From positions 1 through 14,622 of the forward strand of contig JAICXZ010000015.1 of NCBI GenBank assembly GCA_025934475.1: DNA of 14,622 nt, given 5' to 3'. A program made the position numbers and the translations under genes. Below, piece after piece: positions 1 to 8,033 of the stretch. The notes below the pieces were generated by a model that was not told where the DNA came from, ran no database searches, and worked only from the letters and a program-made list of their open reading frames with translations. This DNA comes from Mucilaginibacter sp. Its GTDB lineage: Bacteria > Bacteroidota > Bacteroidia > Sphingobacteriales > Sphingobacteriaceae. How positions within the stretch are numbered: the stretch's first letter is position 1; every line of letters begins with the position of its first letter.

Positions 1-1
1 G

Positions 2-3000
2 CTTTTTGCCCAGGACAGGACCGTCACTGGTACTGTTCGCGACCTGGGTGGAACCCTCCCCGGAGCGACGGTGTATGAAAAGGGGATGCCTACCAATGGA
101 ACAATTACCAATATAGCCGGTAAGTTTAAGCTCACACTTAAGGGACATTCCAACATATTGGTGGTTAAATTTATAGGTTACATAGCGGCCGAGGTGCACG
201 TTCCATCTGATAATAAACCACTTGACGTCACCCTGCAGACCAACAGCAACGGTTTGGACGAGGTATCGGTAGTGGCCTATGGCAAGAAAAAACGTATTAC
301 CAATACAGGCGCCGTAAGTTCTATATCGGCAGCAGATATTCGTACTGTACCAACGGCAAACGTGCAAAATGCACTTTCGGGCAAATTGCCAGGCTTCTTC
401 TCGCAACAAAGCTCTGGTCAGCCTGGTAAAGATGCTTCTGACTTTTTTATCCGCGGTATTAGCTCACTCAACCCGGCAGGTAATCAGCCGCTAATCATAG
501 TGGACGACGTAGAATACAGCTATGACCAATTACAGCAGATCAACGTTAACGAAATTGAAAGTATATCTATTTTGAAAGACGCTTCAAGCACGGCCATCTA
601 CGGTATCAAAGGTGCAAACGGTGTTTTGGTGGTAACAACCAGGCGAGGCAAGAGCGGTGCACCGCAAGTAAACCTTCGCGTTGAAAATGGTTTGCAGCAG
701 CCGACAAGAACACCAAAGTTCCTTGATTCGTACCAGTCGGCTACGTTGATCAACGAGGCAGAACAAAATGATGGCATTCAGAAGTCATTTACCCAGCAGG
801 ATCTTAACCTGTTCCAAAATGGCTCAGATCCCTACGGGCATCCTAATGTAGACTGGTATGACAAGATCTTTAAAAAATACTCTTACCAGGCCAACTCGAA
901 TCTTGATATATCTGGCGGAACTAACGCTCTGAAGTATTTTATTTCGGGTGGTGCGCTCAATCAGAACGGTTTGGTTCGGGATTTTGCCGATCCGCAAAGC
1001 CTGGTTAATACGAACTATTACTTTACCAGGTATGACTTCCGTTCGAATCTTGATTTGAAAGCAAACAAAAATCTCGACTTGCGACTGGATGTAACTACAC
1101 GTTTTTCTGACCTGAATCAACCGAATAGTGAGAACGCAGTAGGAGAGGTGTACAATTTTACAAAGGAAACACCCTTCACTGCGCCTTATTTGAATCCGAA
1201 CGGCACTTATTCGTATGCTTATTCGCCGTTCAACCCTGATCATTTGCCCACGCTTAATGCGCGTTTGGCTACAGGAGGGTATCAGCACTCGAGGCGTACT
1301 GATTACAATGTTTTGTTTGGCGGCACCGAAAAGCTGGATGACATCACAGACGGTTTGTCACTTACCGGTCGTGTAGCATTTTCAAGCAGCGAGCAGTTTA
1401 CCAAGCAGATATTTAACGGCGGTATTCCGGCCTACCACTACGATCCTACCACTAATCAGTATACGCTAAGGCCAGGTGCAACTTATGTATACCAAACCTA
1501 CGCTCTAACGGGTAGTACGGATCTCAATACCAACAATTACAACGTGCAAATCTTTGCGAATTACGATCGAACATTCAATAATGTGCACCACATTTCGGCA
1601 TTGGCGCTGTTTAATCAACAATCGCAGACTAACTATGCTGCGCCGTTCCTTGACGGTTCGCTGGTTGGCGTGCCGCAAAAATTCAGGGGGATATCTGGCA
1701 AAGTAGATTACGATTATAATCAGAAATACCTGGTAGGCATCAACATCGCCTACAACGGTACGGACCGCTTTGCAGCAAATCATCGTTACGGAACGTTCCC
1801 GGCTGTCAGCGTTGGTTATAACCTGGCCAAGGAAAAGTTCTTTGAAGACGCATTGCCAACTTTCAGCCTGTTTAAACTGCGTGCCAGTTATGGTTTGGTG
1901 GGTTCGGACGCCGCGCCAGGTAACCGCTATGTATACAACCAGGTTTATGTTAATGGCGGCGGTTACAACTTCGGACAAACGGCACAAGGATATCCAAGTA
2001 TCTACGAAGGCGCTTTGGGTAACTCGAACGTGGTTTGGGAGCGTGCCAAGAAGTTTGATGTGGGTTTAGATATGAACTTACTGAATGACAAACTCTCCGC
2101 TACTATCGATTATTTCCACGATATCAGGTTCGATCAGCTGATCGTTCCCGGAAGTGTTCCTGAGATATTAGGTGTCGATCTTCCTGCAGTTAATATTGGA
2201 CGTACGCTCAACCAGGGTATCGATGGCCAGATAAGCTATCACGGCGTTGCCGGTAAAGTTCAGTACAGTACATCATTTGTATTCTCGTACGCTAAAAATA
2301 AGATATTGTTTCAGGATGAGGCCAATCCGGCGTATCCCTGGTTAGCACGTACCGGTCAGCCGATCAACCAGCCTTATGGTTACCACTACCTGGGCTTCTA
2401 CACTGCTGCTCAAATTGCAACGGTGAAAGCTTACCAGGCTGCGCATGGTGGCTCAAATGCCGGCGACGCGATCGCAATTCCTGATAACGGAGTTCCATTG
2501 CAACCAGGCGACTTACGTTACCAGGATTTGAACGGTGACGGCATTATCAACGTATTCGACCAGCGTGCAATTGGCCACCCTAACCTGCCAAATACCACCT
2601 TGGGTTTGAACCTGCAGGCAGTTTATAAAGGATTCAGCATTAGTGTGCTGTTCCAGGGGGCGTTTAATTACAGCTTTGCAATTGTGGGTACGGGTATCGA
2701 ACCGTTTCAAAGCCAGTTCCAGCCAATACATTTGGACCGTTGGACTCCAGAGAACAGCGTGAATGCGCAGTATCCGCGTTTAACTATGAACCCGACATCA
2801 GTGGATAGCCCAACGGCTTATATGTCGGATTTCTGGCTGGTTAATGCGTTTTACATTCGTTTAAAAACTGTCGATTTAGGTTACCAGCTACCGGCTAATG
2901 CTTTGCCGTTTCACCTGCATAACGTAAGGGTTTATCTAAGTGCATACAACCTGTTTACATTCGACAACTATCATAAATATCAACAGGACCCGGAGATAGC

Positions 3001-3070
3001 CACCAATACGGCGGGCGACGCTTATATCAATCAGCGGGTTATGAATTTAGGTGTGCAAGTTGGTTTTTGA
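2..3070 (+). CDS. SusC-like TonB-dependent outer-membrane receptor (5' end outside window)
   Basis: Outer-membrane, TonB-dependent importer of the SusC/RagA family, which moves oligosaccharides or peptides into the periplasm. The frame is open from base 2 and starts with LFAQDRTVTGTV, the end of a signal peptide followed by a carboxypeptidase-D-regulatory-like domain (GTVRD, LPGATV, GKF, FIGY) in about the first 85 visible residues. Only the first ~20 residues are therefore missing, and the in-frame GTG at 71 is not the start. A TonB-box-like stretch DEVSVVAYG precedes the plug domain (SGKLPGF, FIRGISSLN, PLIIVDDVE, ILKDASSTAIYG, ANGVLVVTT). The rest is a beta-barrel ending in aromatic F (LGVQVGF), as usual for such proteins. 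About 1022 residues are visible, a normal SusC length. A SusD gene normally follows directly; here a terminator does. The substrate cannot be told from sequence. Confidence 0.96.
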   Translation, partial: LFAQDRTVTGTVRDLGGTLPGATVYEKGMPTNGTITNIAGKFKLTLKGHSNILVVKFIGYIAAEVHVPSDNKPLDVTLQTNSNGLDEVSVVAYGKKKRITNTGAVSSISAADIRTVPTANVQNALSGKLPGFFSQQSSGQPGKDASDFFIRGISSLNPAGNQPLIIVDDVEYSYDQLQQINVNEIESISILKDASSTAIYGIKGANGVLVVTTRRGKSGAPQVNLRVENGLQQPTRTPKFLDSYQSATLINEAEQNDGIQKSFTQQDLNLFQNGSDPYGHPNVDWYDKIFKKYSYQANSNLDISGGTNALKYFISGGALNQNGLVRDFADPQSLVNTNYYFTRYDFRSNLDLKANKNLDLRLDVTTRFSDLNQPNSENAVGEVYNFTKETPFTAPYLNPNGTYSYAYSPFNPDHLPTLNARLATGGYQHSRRTDYNVLFGGTEKLDDITDGLSLTGRVAFSSSEQFTKQIFNGGIPAYHYDPTTNQYTLRPGATYVYQTYALTGSTDLNTNNYNVQIFANYDRTFNNVHHISALALFNQQSQTNYAAPFLDGSLVGVPQKFRGISGKVDYDYNQKYLVGINIAYNGTDRFAANHRYGTFPAVSVGYNLAKEKFFEDALPTFSLFKLRASYGLVGSDAAPGNRYVYNQVYVNGGGYNFGQTAQGYPSIYEGALGNSNVVWERAKKFDVGLDMNLLNDKLSATIDYFHDIRFDQLIVPGSVPEILGVDLPAVNIGRTLNQGIDGQISYHGVAGKVQYSTSFVFSYAKNKILFQDEANPAYPWLARTGQPINQPYGYHYLGFYTAAQIATVKAYQAAHGGSNAGDAIAIPDNGVPLQPGDLRYQDLNGDGIINVFDQRAIGHPNLPNTTLGLNLQAVYKGFSISVLFQGAFNYSFAIVGTGIEPFQSQFQPIHLDRWTPENSVNAQYPRLTMNPTSVDSPTAYMSDFWLVNAFYIRLKTVDLGYQLPANALPFHLHNVRVYLSAYNLFTFDNYHKYQQDPEIATNTAGDAYINQRVMNLGVQVGF

Positions 3071-3087
3071 GCATAATTGGTTAATTT

Positions 3088-3120
3088 AAAGGCCAGCGTA
3101 ATCCTTCGCTGGCCTTTTTT
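3088..3120 (+). terminator. Rho-independent terminator after the SusC-like gene
   Basis: Perfect 11-bp stem: AAAGGCCAGCG (3088-3098) pairs with CGCTGGCCTTT (3107-3117) across an 8-nt loop, and a T run extends to 3120. It begins 18 bp after the receptor stop codon and should end that transcript before the Lgt-like gene. It is likely to separate the receptor from the genes downstream. Confidence 0.9.
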
Positions 3121-3157
3121 ATTTCGGCGGATTACACGATGCAATAACTAAATAAAG

Positions 3158-4321
3158 ATGTTTCCCACGCTGGATTATTTATTCCATATCAAACTGCCGG
3201 TGACTATTCAGACGTTGGGCTTTTTTGTGGCGTTGGCTTTTGTTGCATCCTACCAGGTTTTCAAATCGGAATTCAAACGATATGAGGCACTAGGAAAGAT
3301 AGCTGCAACAACGAAAATGGTGTTGGCTGGGAAACCATTGTTCATTGCCAATTTGATCATCAATTCGCTGCTTGGTTTTGTTTTGGGGTATAAAGCTGGC
3401 GGCCCGTTTCTTCAACATTCGGCTTTTCAGGCCGATCCACGACAATATATTTTTTCATTGCAGGGGAGTCTTGCCGCTGGCGTAATTGTCGCACTGATCT
3501 TTGCCATTTGGGTTTATCGCGATCAAAAGGATGACTTGAAAATGGGGGCAAATAAGCCCATAGCAAAAACGGTGCATGCTTATCAATTGATGGGCACCAT
3601 CGTGCTGTCTGTGGGAATTGCGGGCGTTATCGGTTCAAAGCTGTTTGATGTCATTGAACACCTGGACGTATTTAAATATGATCCCATAAGGGCACTATTT
3701 AAAAGCACAGGCTACAATTACTATGGTGGATTGATATTTGGGGCGCTCACGTATTTGTACATCGGATATAAGCATGGGATGAAGCTGGTTCATTTGGCGG
3801 ATATCGGCTCGCCGGGTATGATGTTGGCTTATGGCGTGGGGCGGATTGGCTGCCAATTAGCTGGGGACGGTGATTGGGGTATTGTAAACCTTCATCCCAA
3901 ACCGGGATTGTTAACCTGGTTGCCCGGTTGGATGTGGTCGTTCCGGTTTCCGCATAATGCGATCAATGCTGGATTGCCAATTCCCGGCTGCGACGGTAAT
4001 TATTGCAATCAGCTGGTTAATGGCGTCTATCCAACGCCGCTTTACGAGGCGGTTTTGTGTATCGGGTTGTTCCTGGTGATGTGGTTTTTCCGGAGAAGGA
4101 TAATTACGCCCGGGGCAATGTTTTGCCTGTACCTGGTATTGAATGGAGCCGAGCGATTCATGATAGAATGCATCCGGGTAAATGCCAGGTATGCGATTTT
4201 GGGGATGAATATGACCCAGGCACAAATGATAGCGACTTTGATGTTGTTGGGAGGAATAAGCGGGTTTGCATACCTGGCTTTTATTCGGGAGCGGACTAGG
4301 AAATCACATCCTCTATTGTAA
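3158..4321 (+). CDS. Divergent Lgt-family (prolipoprotein diacylglyceryl transferase-like) membrane protein
   Basis: Polytopic inner-membrane protein, 387 aa, longer than E. coli Lgt (about 290 aa). Lgt transfers diacylglycerol from phosphatidylglycerol to the lipobox cysteine of prolipoproteins. Family landmarks appear in order: GSKLFD (159-164), YYGGLIFG (188-195), the signature-like GRIGCQLAGDGDWG (228-241), YPTPLYEA (291-298) and AERFMIECIR (331-340). Several residues known to matter in E. coli Lgt differ by my alignment: the His of HGG (H103) is Tyr189, Asn146 is Cys232 and Tyr235 is Asn329. The two arginines corresponding to R143 and R239 are kept as R229 and R333. This may be a second paralogue with altered chemistry; Bacteroidota often carry such variants. 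A loop at about 242-290, rich in Pro, Trp and Cys, appears to be an insertion. The gene lies 40 bp before a lipoprotein gene, and the two may be co-transcribed. Start: first ATG, with only a weak A-rich leader. Confidence 0.85.
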   Translation: MFPTLDYLFHIKLPVTIQTLGFFVALAFVASYQVFKSEFKRYEALGKIAATTKMVLAGKPLFIANLIINSLLGFVLGYKAGGPFLQHSAFQADPRQYIFSLQGSLAAGVIVALIFAIWVYRDQKDDLKMGANKPIAKTVHAYQLMGTIVLSVGIAGVIGSKLFDVIEHLDVFKYDPIRALFKSTGYNYYGGLIFGALTYLYIGYKHGMKLVHLADIGSPGMMLAYGVGRIGCQLAGDGDWGIVNLHPKPGLLTWLPGWMWSFRFPHNAINAGLPIPGCDGNYCNQLVNGVYPTPLYEAVLCIGLFLVMWFFRRRIITPGAMFCLYLVLNGAERFMIECIRVNARYAILGMNMTQAQMIATLMLLGGISGFAYLAFIRERTRKSHPLL

Positions 4322-4361
4322 TTTTGATTGATCGCACAGATCGAACCAGTTTATAAACCTG

Positions 4362-5555
4362 ATGAAAAAAACGATTTTCCCCTTTGGGGCAGTCATCCTC
4401 ATTTTGACGGCTTGCCAGCAGTTAACGGCACAATCTGTCGATAAAAAGGCAGTCAATTTAACGGATGTAGCTTTTACGGTCGAGGCGGCTCCGGAGTGGT
4501 CGGTGCTTCTAAAGCGAAATGTAGGTTGGTTTGGGGCGGATGGAATCTACACTATTCCGTTAAATGGAAGGGAGCATCAACAGGCCCGCGACTCGCAAAA
4601 AACATTGTTCATTTTCAGTGATTCAATGATAGGGGAGGTGACCGATAGCACAATGCTGCCGGGATATAAAATGATCCATAACTCAGTAGCCTATTTGACA
4701 AGTAATAGGCCCGACTCAAGTCATATTAAATTTTACTGGGATAAAGGCAAGGATGGTAAACCAGAATCCTTATTTATCCCTCATACTTCCAAAACGCAAC
4801 CCGGCGATTACTTCTGGCTGGGCGACGGCTTTTATAATCAAGCCACTCACGCGACTTATATTTTCGGCTACCGCATCCACAATGTAAATGAGGGAGCGTT
4901 TGGTTTTAAAGAGGTCGGTAATGTCATTATTAAGCTACCCGCAAACAGCCAGCCGCCATATCGCGACCAGGAGCAAATGGACACGCCTTTTTACCTGGAT
5001 AGCAATAATGAGATCGGTTCATTTGGCGCGGGCATATTTGTAAATACCGCCGAATCAGGCGCCAGGCATCCAGATGGCTATATCTATGTTTATGGAGTGA
5101 TCGGCCTGGCAAAAAAACTGGTGGTGGCCCGGGTTAAACCGATGGATTTTGAACACTTCGATCAATGGACGTTTTGGGATGGAAAAACCTGGGCGAAAGA
5201 TATCCAGAAGGCCGCGCCTGTAACAGATAGGGTTTCGAATGAATTAAGTCTCACAATACTACCAGACGGCAGATATGCGCTCGTTTTCCAGGAAGGAGGG
5301 ATGAGCACTACGGTCGGCATGCGGATTGGCGCTAGTCCGGTTGGGCCTTTTGGTCCGATCATTAAACTTTGGGATTGCGGTAAAGATATTGAAGAAAAAA
5401 CCTTTTTGGTTTATAATGCAAAAGCGCATCCAACACTATCAGCCCCTGGCGAACTGCTGATCACTTACAATGTGAATTCTGCAGAATTCATTAAGGACTT
5501 GAATAAACATCCGCATTTGTACCGTCCAAGATTTATCAGGGTAAAGTTTAAATAA
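4362..5555 (+). CDS. Lipoprotein with DUF4185/DUF5005-like beta-propeller, possible glycoside hydrolase
   Basis: 397-aa exported protein. The N-terminus MKKTIFPFGAVILILTAC gives a lipobox LTAC with Cys18, although cleavage after TAQ (22-24) is also conceivable. The rest resembles five-bladed propeller proteins of the DUF4185/DUF5005 type: W56-F-G-A-D60-G, then TLFIFSDSMIGE (81-92, acidic D87 and E92), IHNSVAYL (105-112), YIYVYGV (240-246), VVARV (254-258), WTFWDGKTW (269-277), SPVGPFGP (325-332) and KAHP...GELLITYNVN (354-372). Some DUF4185 proteins were, from memory, shown to be endo-D-arabinanases (GH183), but I cannot place this one in that family and its substrate is unknown. It is related to the C-terminal two thirds of the lipoprotein at 11825-13546. 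It is probably surface or periplasmic. No terminator is evident before the GH92 gene 103 bp downstream, so read-through into it is possible. Confidence 0.75.
   Translation: MKKTIFPFGAVILILTACQQLTAQSVDKKAVNLTDVAFTVEAAPEWSVLLKRNVGWFGADGIYTIPLNGREHQQARDSQKTLFIFSDSMIGEVTDSTMLPGYKMIHNSVAYLTSNRPDSSHIKFYWDKGKDGKPESLFIPHTSKTQPGDYFWLGDGFYNQATHATYIFGYRIHNVNEGAFGFKEVGNVIIKLPANSQPPYRDQEQMDTPFYLDSNNEIGSFGAGIFVNTAESGARHPDGYIYVYGVIGLAKKLVVARVKPMDFEHFDQWTFWDGKTWAKDIQKAAPVTDRVSNELSLTILPDGRYALVFQEGGMSTTVGMRIGASPVGPFGPIIKLWDCGKDIEEKTFLVYNAKAHPTLSAPGELLITYNVNSAEFIKDLNKHPHLYRPRFIRVKFK
4367..4378. promoter_or_regulatory. Possible degenerate copy of the LacI-type operator inside the first codons
   Basis: AAAAACGATTTT is itself a CG-centred palindrome and matches the TAAAACGATTTA operator at 10 of 12 positions, differing only at the two outer bases. 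It lies within codons 2-6 of the propeller lipoprotein gene (M-K-K-T-I-F). Lys-rich signal peptides easily produce A runs, so chance is a serious alternative. Confidence 0.25.
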
Positions 5556-5593
5556 GGCAGCCATGTTTCTAAGTAAAAAACTTGTGATTGTCA

Positions 5594-5622
5594 TTGCTAA
5601 ATCGTTTTATTTAATATATTTG
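5594..5622 (+). promoter_or_regulatory. Bacteroidota-type promoter of the GH92 gene
   Basis: TTG at 5594-5596 (-33 element) and TATATTTG at 5615-5622 (-7 element, a full match to TAnnTTTG) are separated by 18 bp, within the usual range. Transcription would start near 5628, giving a leader of about 30 nt before the ATG at 5659. The spacer contains the palindromic operator at 5598-5609, so a bound repressor should block RNA polymerase directly. Confidence 0.7.
5598..5609. promoter_or_regulatory. LacI-type operator, copy 1 (GH92 promoter)
   Basis: TAAATCGTTTTA, a CG-centred near-perfect palindrome preceded by TTGC. It lies wholly within the -33/-7 spacer of the GH92 promoter. Identical on one strand or the other to three further copies in the window. 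CG-centred palindromes of this kind are typical operators of LacI-family repressors; the likely ligand is the regulator encoded at 9327-10367. Confidence 0.75.
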
Positions 5623-5658
5623 CCATAGCTAATCTTAAGCCAATTATTAAATACACCA

Positions 5659-7944
5659 ATGCGAAATAAACTTCTTCCATTACTTTTTACCGCCATTTTA
5701 GGAGCAAGCGCCTTTGCACAGGAAACCAATCTGGTGAAATATGTAAATACCCGGCAGGGTACCAATACCAAATTCGAGTTTTCTTATGGTAACACTTATC
5801 CGGCGACTTCATTGCCCTTCGGCATGAATACCTGGACGGCTCAAACCGGCAAAAATGGTGATGGATGGAAGTACCAATATTTTGTGCATACTATCCGCGG
5901 TTTTCAGCAGTCGCATCAGTGTAGTTCCTGGGTTAACGATTATGCCGTGTTTTCCCTTATGCCGGAAGTAGGAAAGTTGGTTGTTAACGATGACCAACGC
6001 GCCGCAGCGTTCAGTCATGATAACGAGATTGCTGAACCAAGTTACTACCGGGTTAAGTTCGATAACAGCATCGTAACCGAGATGACGCCGACCGAAAGGG
6101 GGGCTCATTTAAGGTTTACATTTCCGAAAGGTCAAAATGCTTACCTGGTACTAGACGGATACACCAAAATGAGCATGGTGAAGATCATTCCTGAGAAGCG
6201 AATGATCGTGGGGTATGTAAATAATTGTCGCTGGGCCCCACAGAACTTTAAGAACTATTTTGTAATCGTGTTCGATCAACCTTTTATCGCTCATGGGACT
6301 TGGGAAAACAGGCATGATAAAGTGTTTTCGGATAGCCTGGCAAAGGAGGGAGAAGGTGCCGGAGCTTACCTGAAATTCAAAAATGGTGCGACAGTGCAGG
6401 CTAAAGTAGCCTCATCTTATATAAGTCCCGATCAGGCTCAGCTAACGCTGGAACAAGAATTAGGCAAATACAAATCATTCGACGAAACCCGGAAAGCTGC
6501 GGATAAGGTTTGGAATACGCTGCTCGGGCGCATGAAAGTAGAGGGCGGATCGGAAGAAGAGAAGGCCACTTTCTATTCTTGTCTGTATCATGCTAATTTA
6601 TTCTCTCACAGCTTTTTTGAATATAATAAAGAAGGCAGGCCTTATTACTATAGTCCTTACGATAGTAAGATACATGATGGCTATATGTATACTGATAATG
6701 GCTTTTGGGATACCTTTAGAGCGCAATTTCCATTGAATCTTATCTTACATCCAAAGATGCAGGGACAATATGTAAATGCATTGCTCGATGCACAGGAACA
6801 GTGCGGATGGCTGCCTTCATGGTCGTTCCCTTCAGAAACAGGCGGTATGTTGGGTAATCATGCTATTTCCTTGTTGACCGATGCCTGGGTTAAAGGAGTG
6901 CATACTTTTGACCCTGAAAGAGCATTGAAGGCTTATTATCACGAGGCTACCAATAAAGGCCCTTGGGGCAGTGCCAATGGCAGACCCGGATGGAAAGAAT
7001 ACTACCAGGACGGTTACGTACCATTTACCAAACAAACGCTTGGCTCAACCGCCTGGACGCTGGAATTTGCCTACGATGATTTTTGCGGTTACCAGCTTGC
7101 AAAAATGACGCATCATCCGTTTTACGAGAAGGTATTTAGCCGACAAATGTATAACTACAAAAACCTGTTCGATCCTAAAACGCGCTTTGTGCGGGCAAAG
7201 GATACCGAAGGCAATTGGATTGAGCCATTCGATCCAATGGATTGGGGTGGCCCGTACACCGAGGGTAATGCCTGGCATTGGACATGGTCGGTATTTCAGG
7301 ATGTGCAGGGACTCATCAACCTCATGGGCGGCGATAAGGATTTCACGGCGAAGATAGATTCAGTATTCACCGAACCCGGTACGATCAAAGTAGGTGGTTA
7401 CGGCTCAGTAATACACGAAATGACCGAAATGGCGGCGTTCCACATGGGGCAATATGCCCAGGGCAACGAGCCGATACATCACCTGCTTTACCTGTACAAT
7501 TACGCCTGTGAGCCGTGGAAAGCGCAACAACATTTGCGTGATGTGATGACCAAAATGTATAATTCGACAGAAAATGGTTATCCGGGTGATGAGGACGAGG
7601 GCCAAATGTCTTCATGGTTAGTGCTGAGCGCCGCTGGCATTTATAGCGTTTGCCCAGGTACTGAGCAGTATGTGATCGGCAGCCCATTATTTAAGAAAAT
7701 GAGCATCGCGCTGGAAAATGGCAAAAAGTTTGTGATCGAAGCGGAGAATAACAATGCAGAGAATGTTTACATCCAGTCGGCGACACTGAACGGCAAGCCA
7801 TATACGCACAATTGGATATCGTATGCCGATATAATCAATGGCGGTACTCTGCATTTTGTGATGGGCAATAAACCAGCACTTAATCGTGGTTTGGCGCCGG
7901 AAGACAGGCCGTTTTCGCTATCAAAACCGCCTGGTGCAAAATAA
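5659..7944 (+). CDS. GH92 exo-acting alpha-mannosidase, probably alpha-1,2-specific
   Basis: Calcium-dependent, inverting exo-alpha-mannosidase of family GH92 that trims mannose from alpha-mannans or high-mannose N-glycans. It is 761 aa with a Sec signal peptide cleaved at about AFA-QE (20/21), so it is periplasmic or secreted and not a lipoprotein. Family motifs: IRGFQQSHQ (79-87), DNGFWDTFRAQFPL, DPMDWGGPYTEGNAWHW (E535), GNEPIHHLLYLYNYA (602-616), GDEDEGQMSSWLVLSAAGIY (from 643, D644 and D646), and YVIGSPLF near the end. By position, E535 matches the general acid (E533) and D644/D646 the base aspartates (D642/D644) of Bacteroides BT3990, as I recall them. The H586-E587 pair and W91 fit the residues linked to alpha-1,2 specificity there. 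The ATG at 5659 opens directly into the signal peptide. It is controlled by the promoter and operator at 5594-5622, and the symporter gene follows 89 bp later. Confidence 0.95.
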   Translation: MRNKLLPLLFTAILGASAFAQETNLVKYVNTRQGTNTKFEFSYGNTYPATSLPFGMNTWTAQTGKNGDGWKYQYFVHTIRGFQQSHQCSSWVNDYAVFSLMPEVGKLVVNDDQRAAAFSHDNEIAEPSYYRVKFDNSIVTEMTPTERGAHLRFTFPKGQNAYLVLDGYTKMSMVKIIPEKRMIVGYVNNCRWAPQNFKNYFVIVFDQPFIAHGTWENRHDKVFSDSLAKEGEGAGAYLKFKNGATVQAKVASSYISPDQAQLTLEQELGKYKSFDETRKAADKVWNTLLGRMKVEGGSEEEKATFYSCLYHANLFSHSFFEYNKEGRPYYYSPYDSKIHDGYMYTDNGFWDTFRAQFPLNLILHPKMQGQYVNALLDAQEQCGWLPSWSFPSETGGMLGNHAISLLTDAWVKGVHTFDPERALKAYYHEATNKGPWGSANGRPGWKEYYQDGYVPFTKQTLGSTAWTLEFAYDDFCGYQLAKMTHHPFYEKVFSRQMYNYKNLFDPKTRFVRAKDTEGNWIEPFDPMDWGGPYTEGNAWHWTWSVFQDVQGLINLMGGDKDFTAKIDSVFTEPGTIKVGGYGSVIHEMTEMAAFHMGQYAQGNEPIHHLLYLYNYACEPWKAQQHLRDVMTKMYNSTENGYPGDEDEGQMSSWLVLSAAGIYSVCPGTEQYVIGSPLFKKMSIALENGKKFVIEAENNNAENVYIQSATLNGKPYTHNWISYADIINGGTLHFVMGNKPALNRGLAPEDRPFSLSKPPGAK

Positions 7945-7949
7945 ATTAC

Positions 7950-7964
7950 CATCATTTTATGATG
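7950..7964. repeat. Small perfect inverted repeat between the GH92 and symporter genes
   Basis: CATCAT-TTT-ATGATG, a 6-bp stem with a 3-nt loop starting 6 bp after the GH92 stop codon. No T run follows it on either strand, so it is a weak terminator at best. It could slow 3' decay of the GH92 message. Confidence 0.35.
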
Positions 7965-8012
7965 CAGTTGTTACTCTGACTGAAGTAATTTTATTATTTT
8001 TCGACTCGGAAG

Positions 8013-8024
8013 TAAAACGATTTA
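8013..8024. promoter_or_regulatory. LacI-type operator, copy 2 (before symporter-lacI unit)
   Basis: TAAAACGATTTA, exact reverse complement of copy 1. It ends 9 bp before the ATG of the symporter gene, so binding would obstruct early transcription or cover the start region. It implies that lacI, second in this unit, is autoregulated. This copy lacks the TTGC that precedes the other three. A possible promoter upstream (TTG 7968-7970, TATTTTTC 7995-8002) is weak. Confidence 0.7.
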
Positions 8025-8033
8025 TAGCTGGGT

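Noticed and set aside
71..73. GTG as the start of the SusC-like protein
   Set aside because: The frame continues upstream to base 2 with a signal-peptide end and the first strands of the N-terminal domain (LFAQDRTVTGTV), so the true start lies before the window.
824..1987. Long open frames on the minus strand inside the SusC-like gene (824-1288 and 1505-1987)
   Set aside because: They are antiparallel shadows of a clearly real gene, with no recognisable domains and unnatural composition rich in Arg, Ile and Val.
7950..7964. CATCAT/ATGATG hairpin as a true terminator of the GH92 transcript
   Set aside because: The stem is short and the bases after it are not T-rich, so I kept it only as an inverted repeat.
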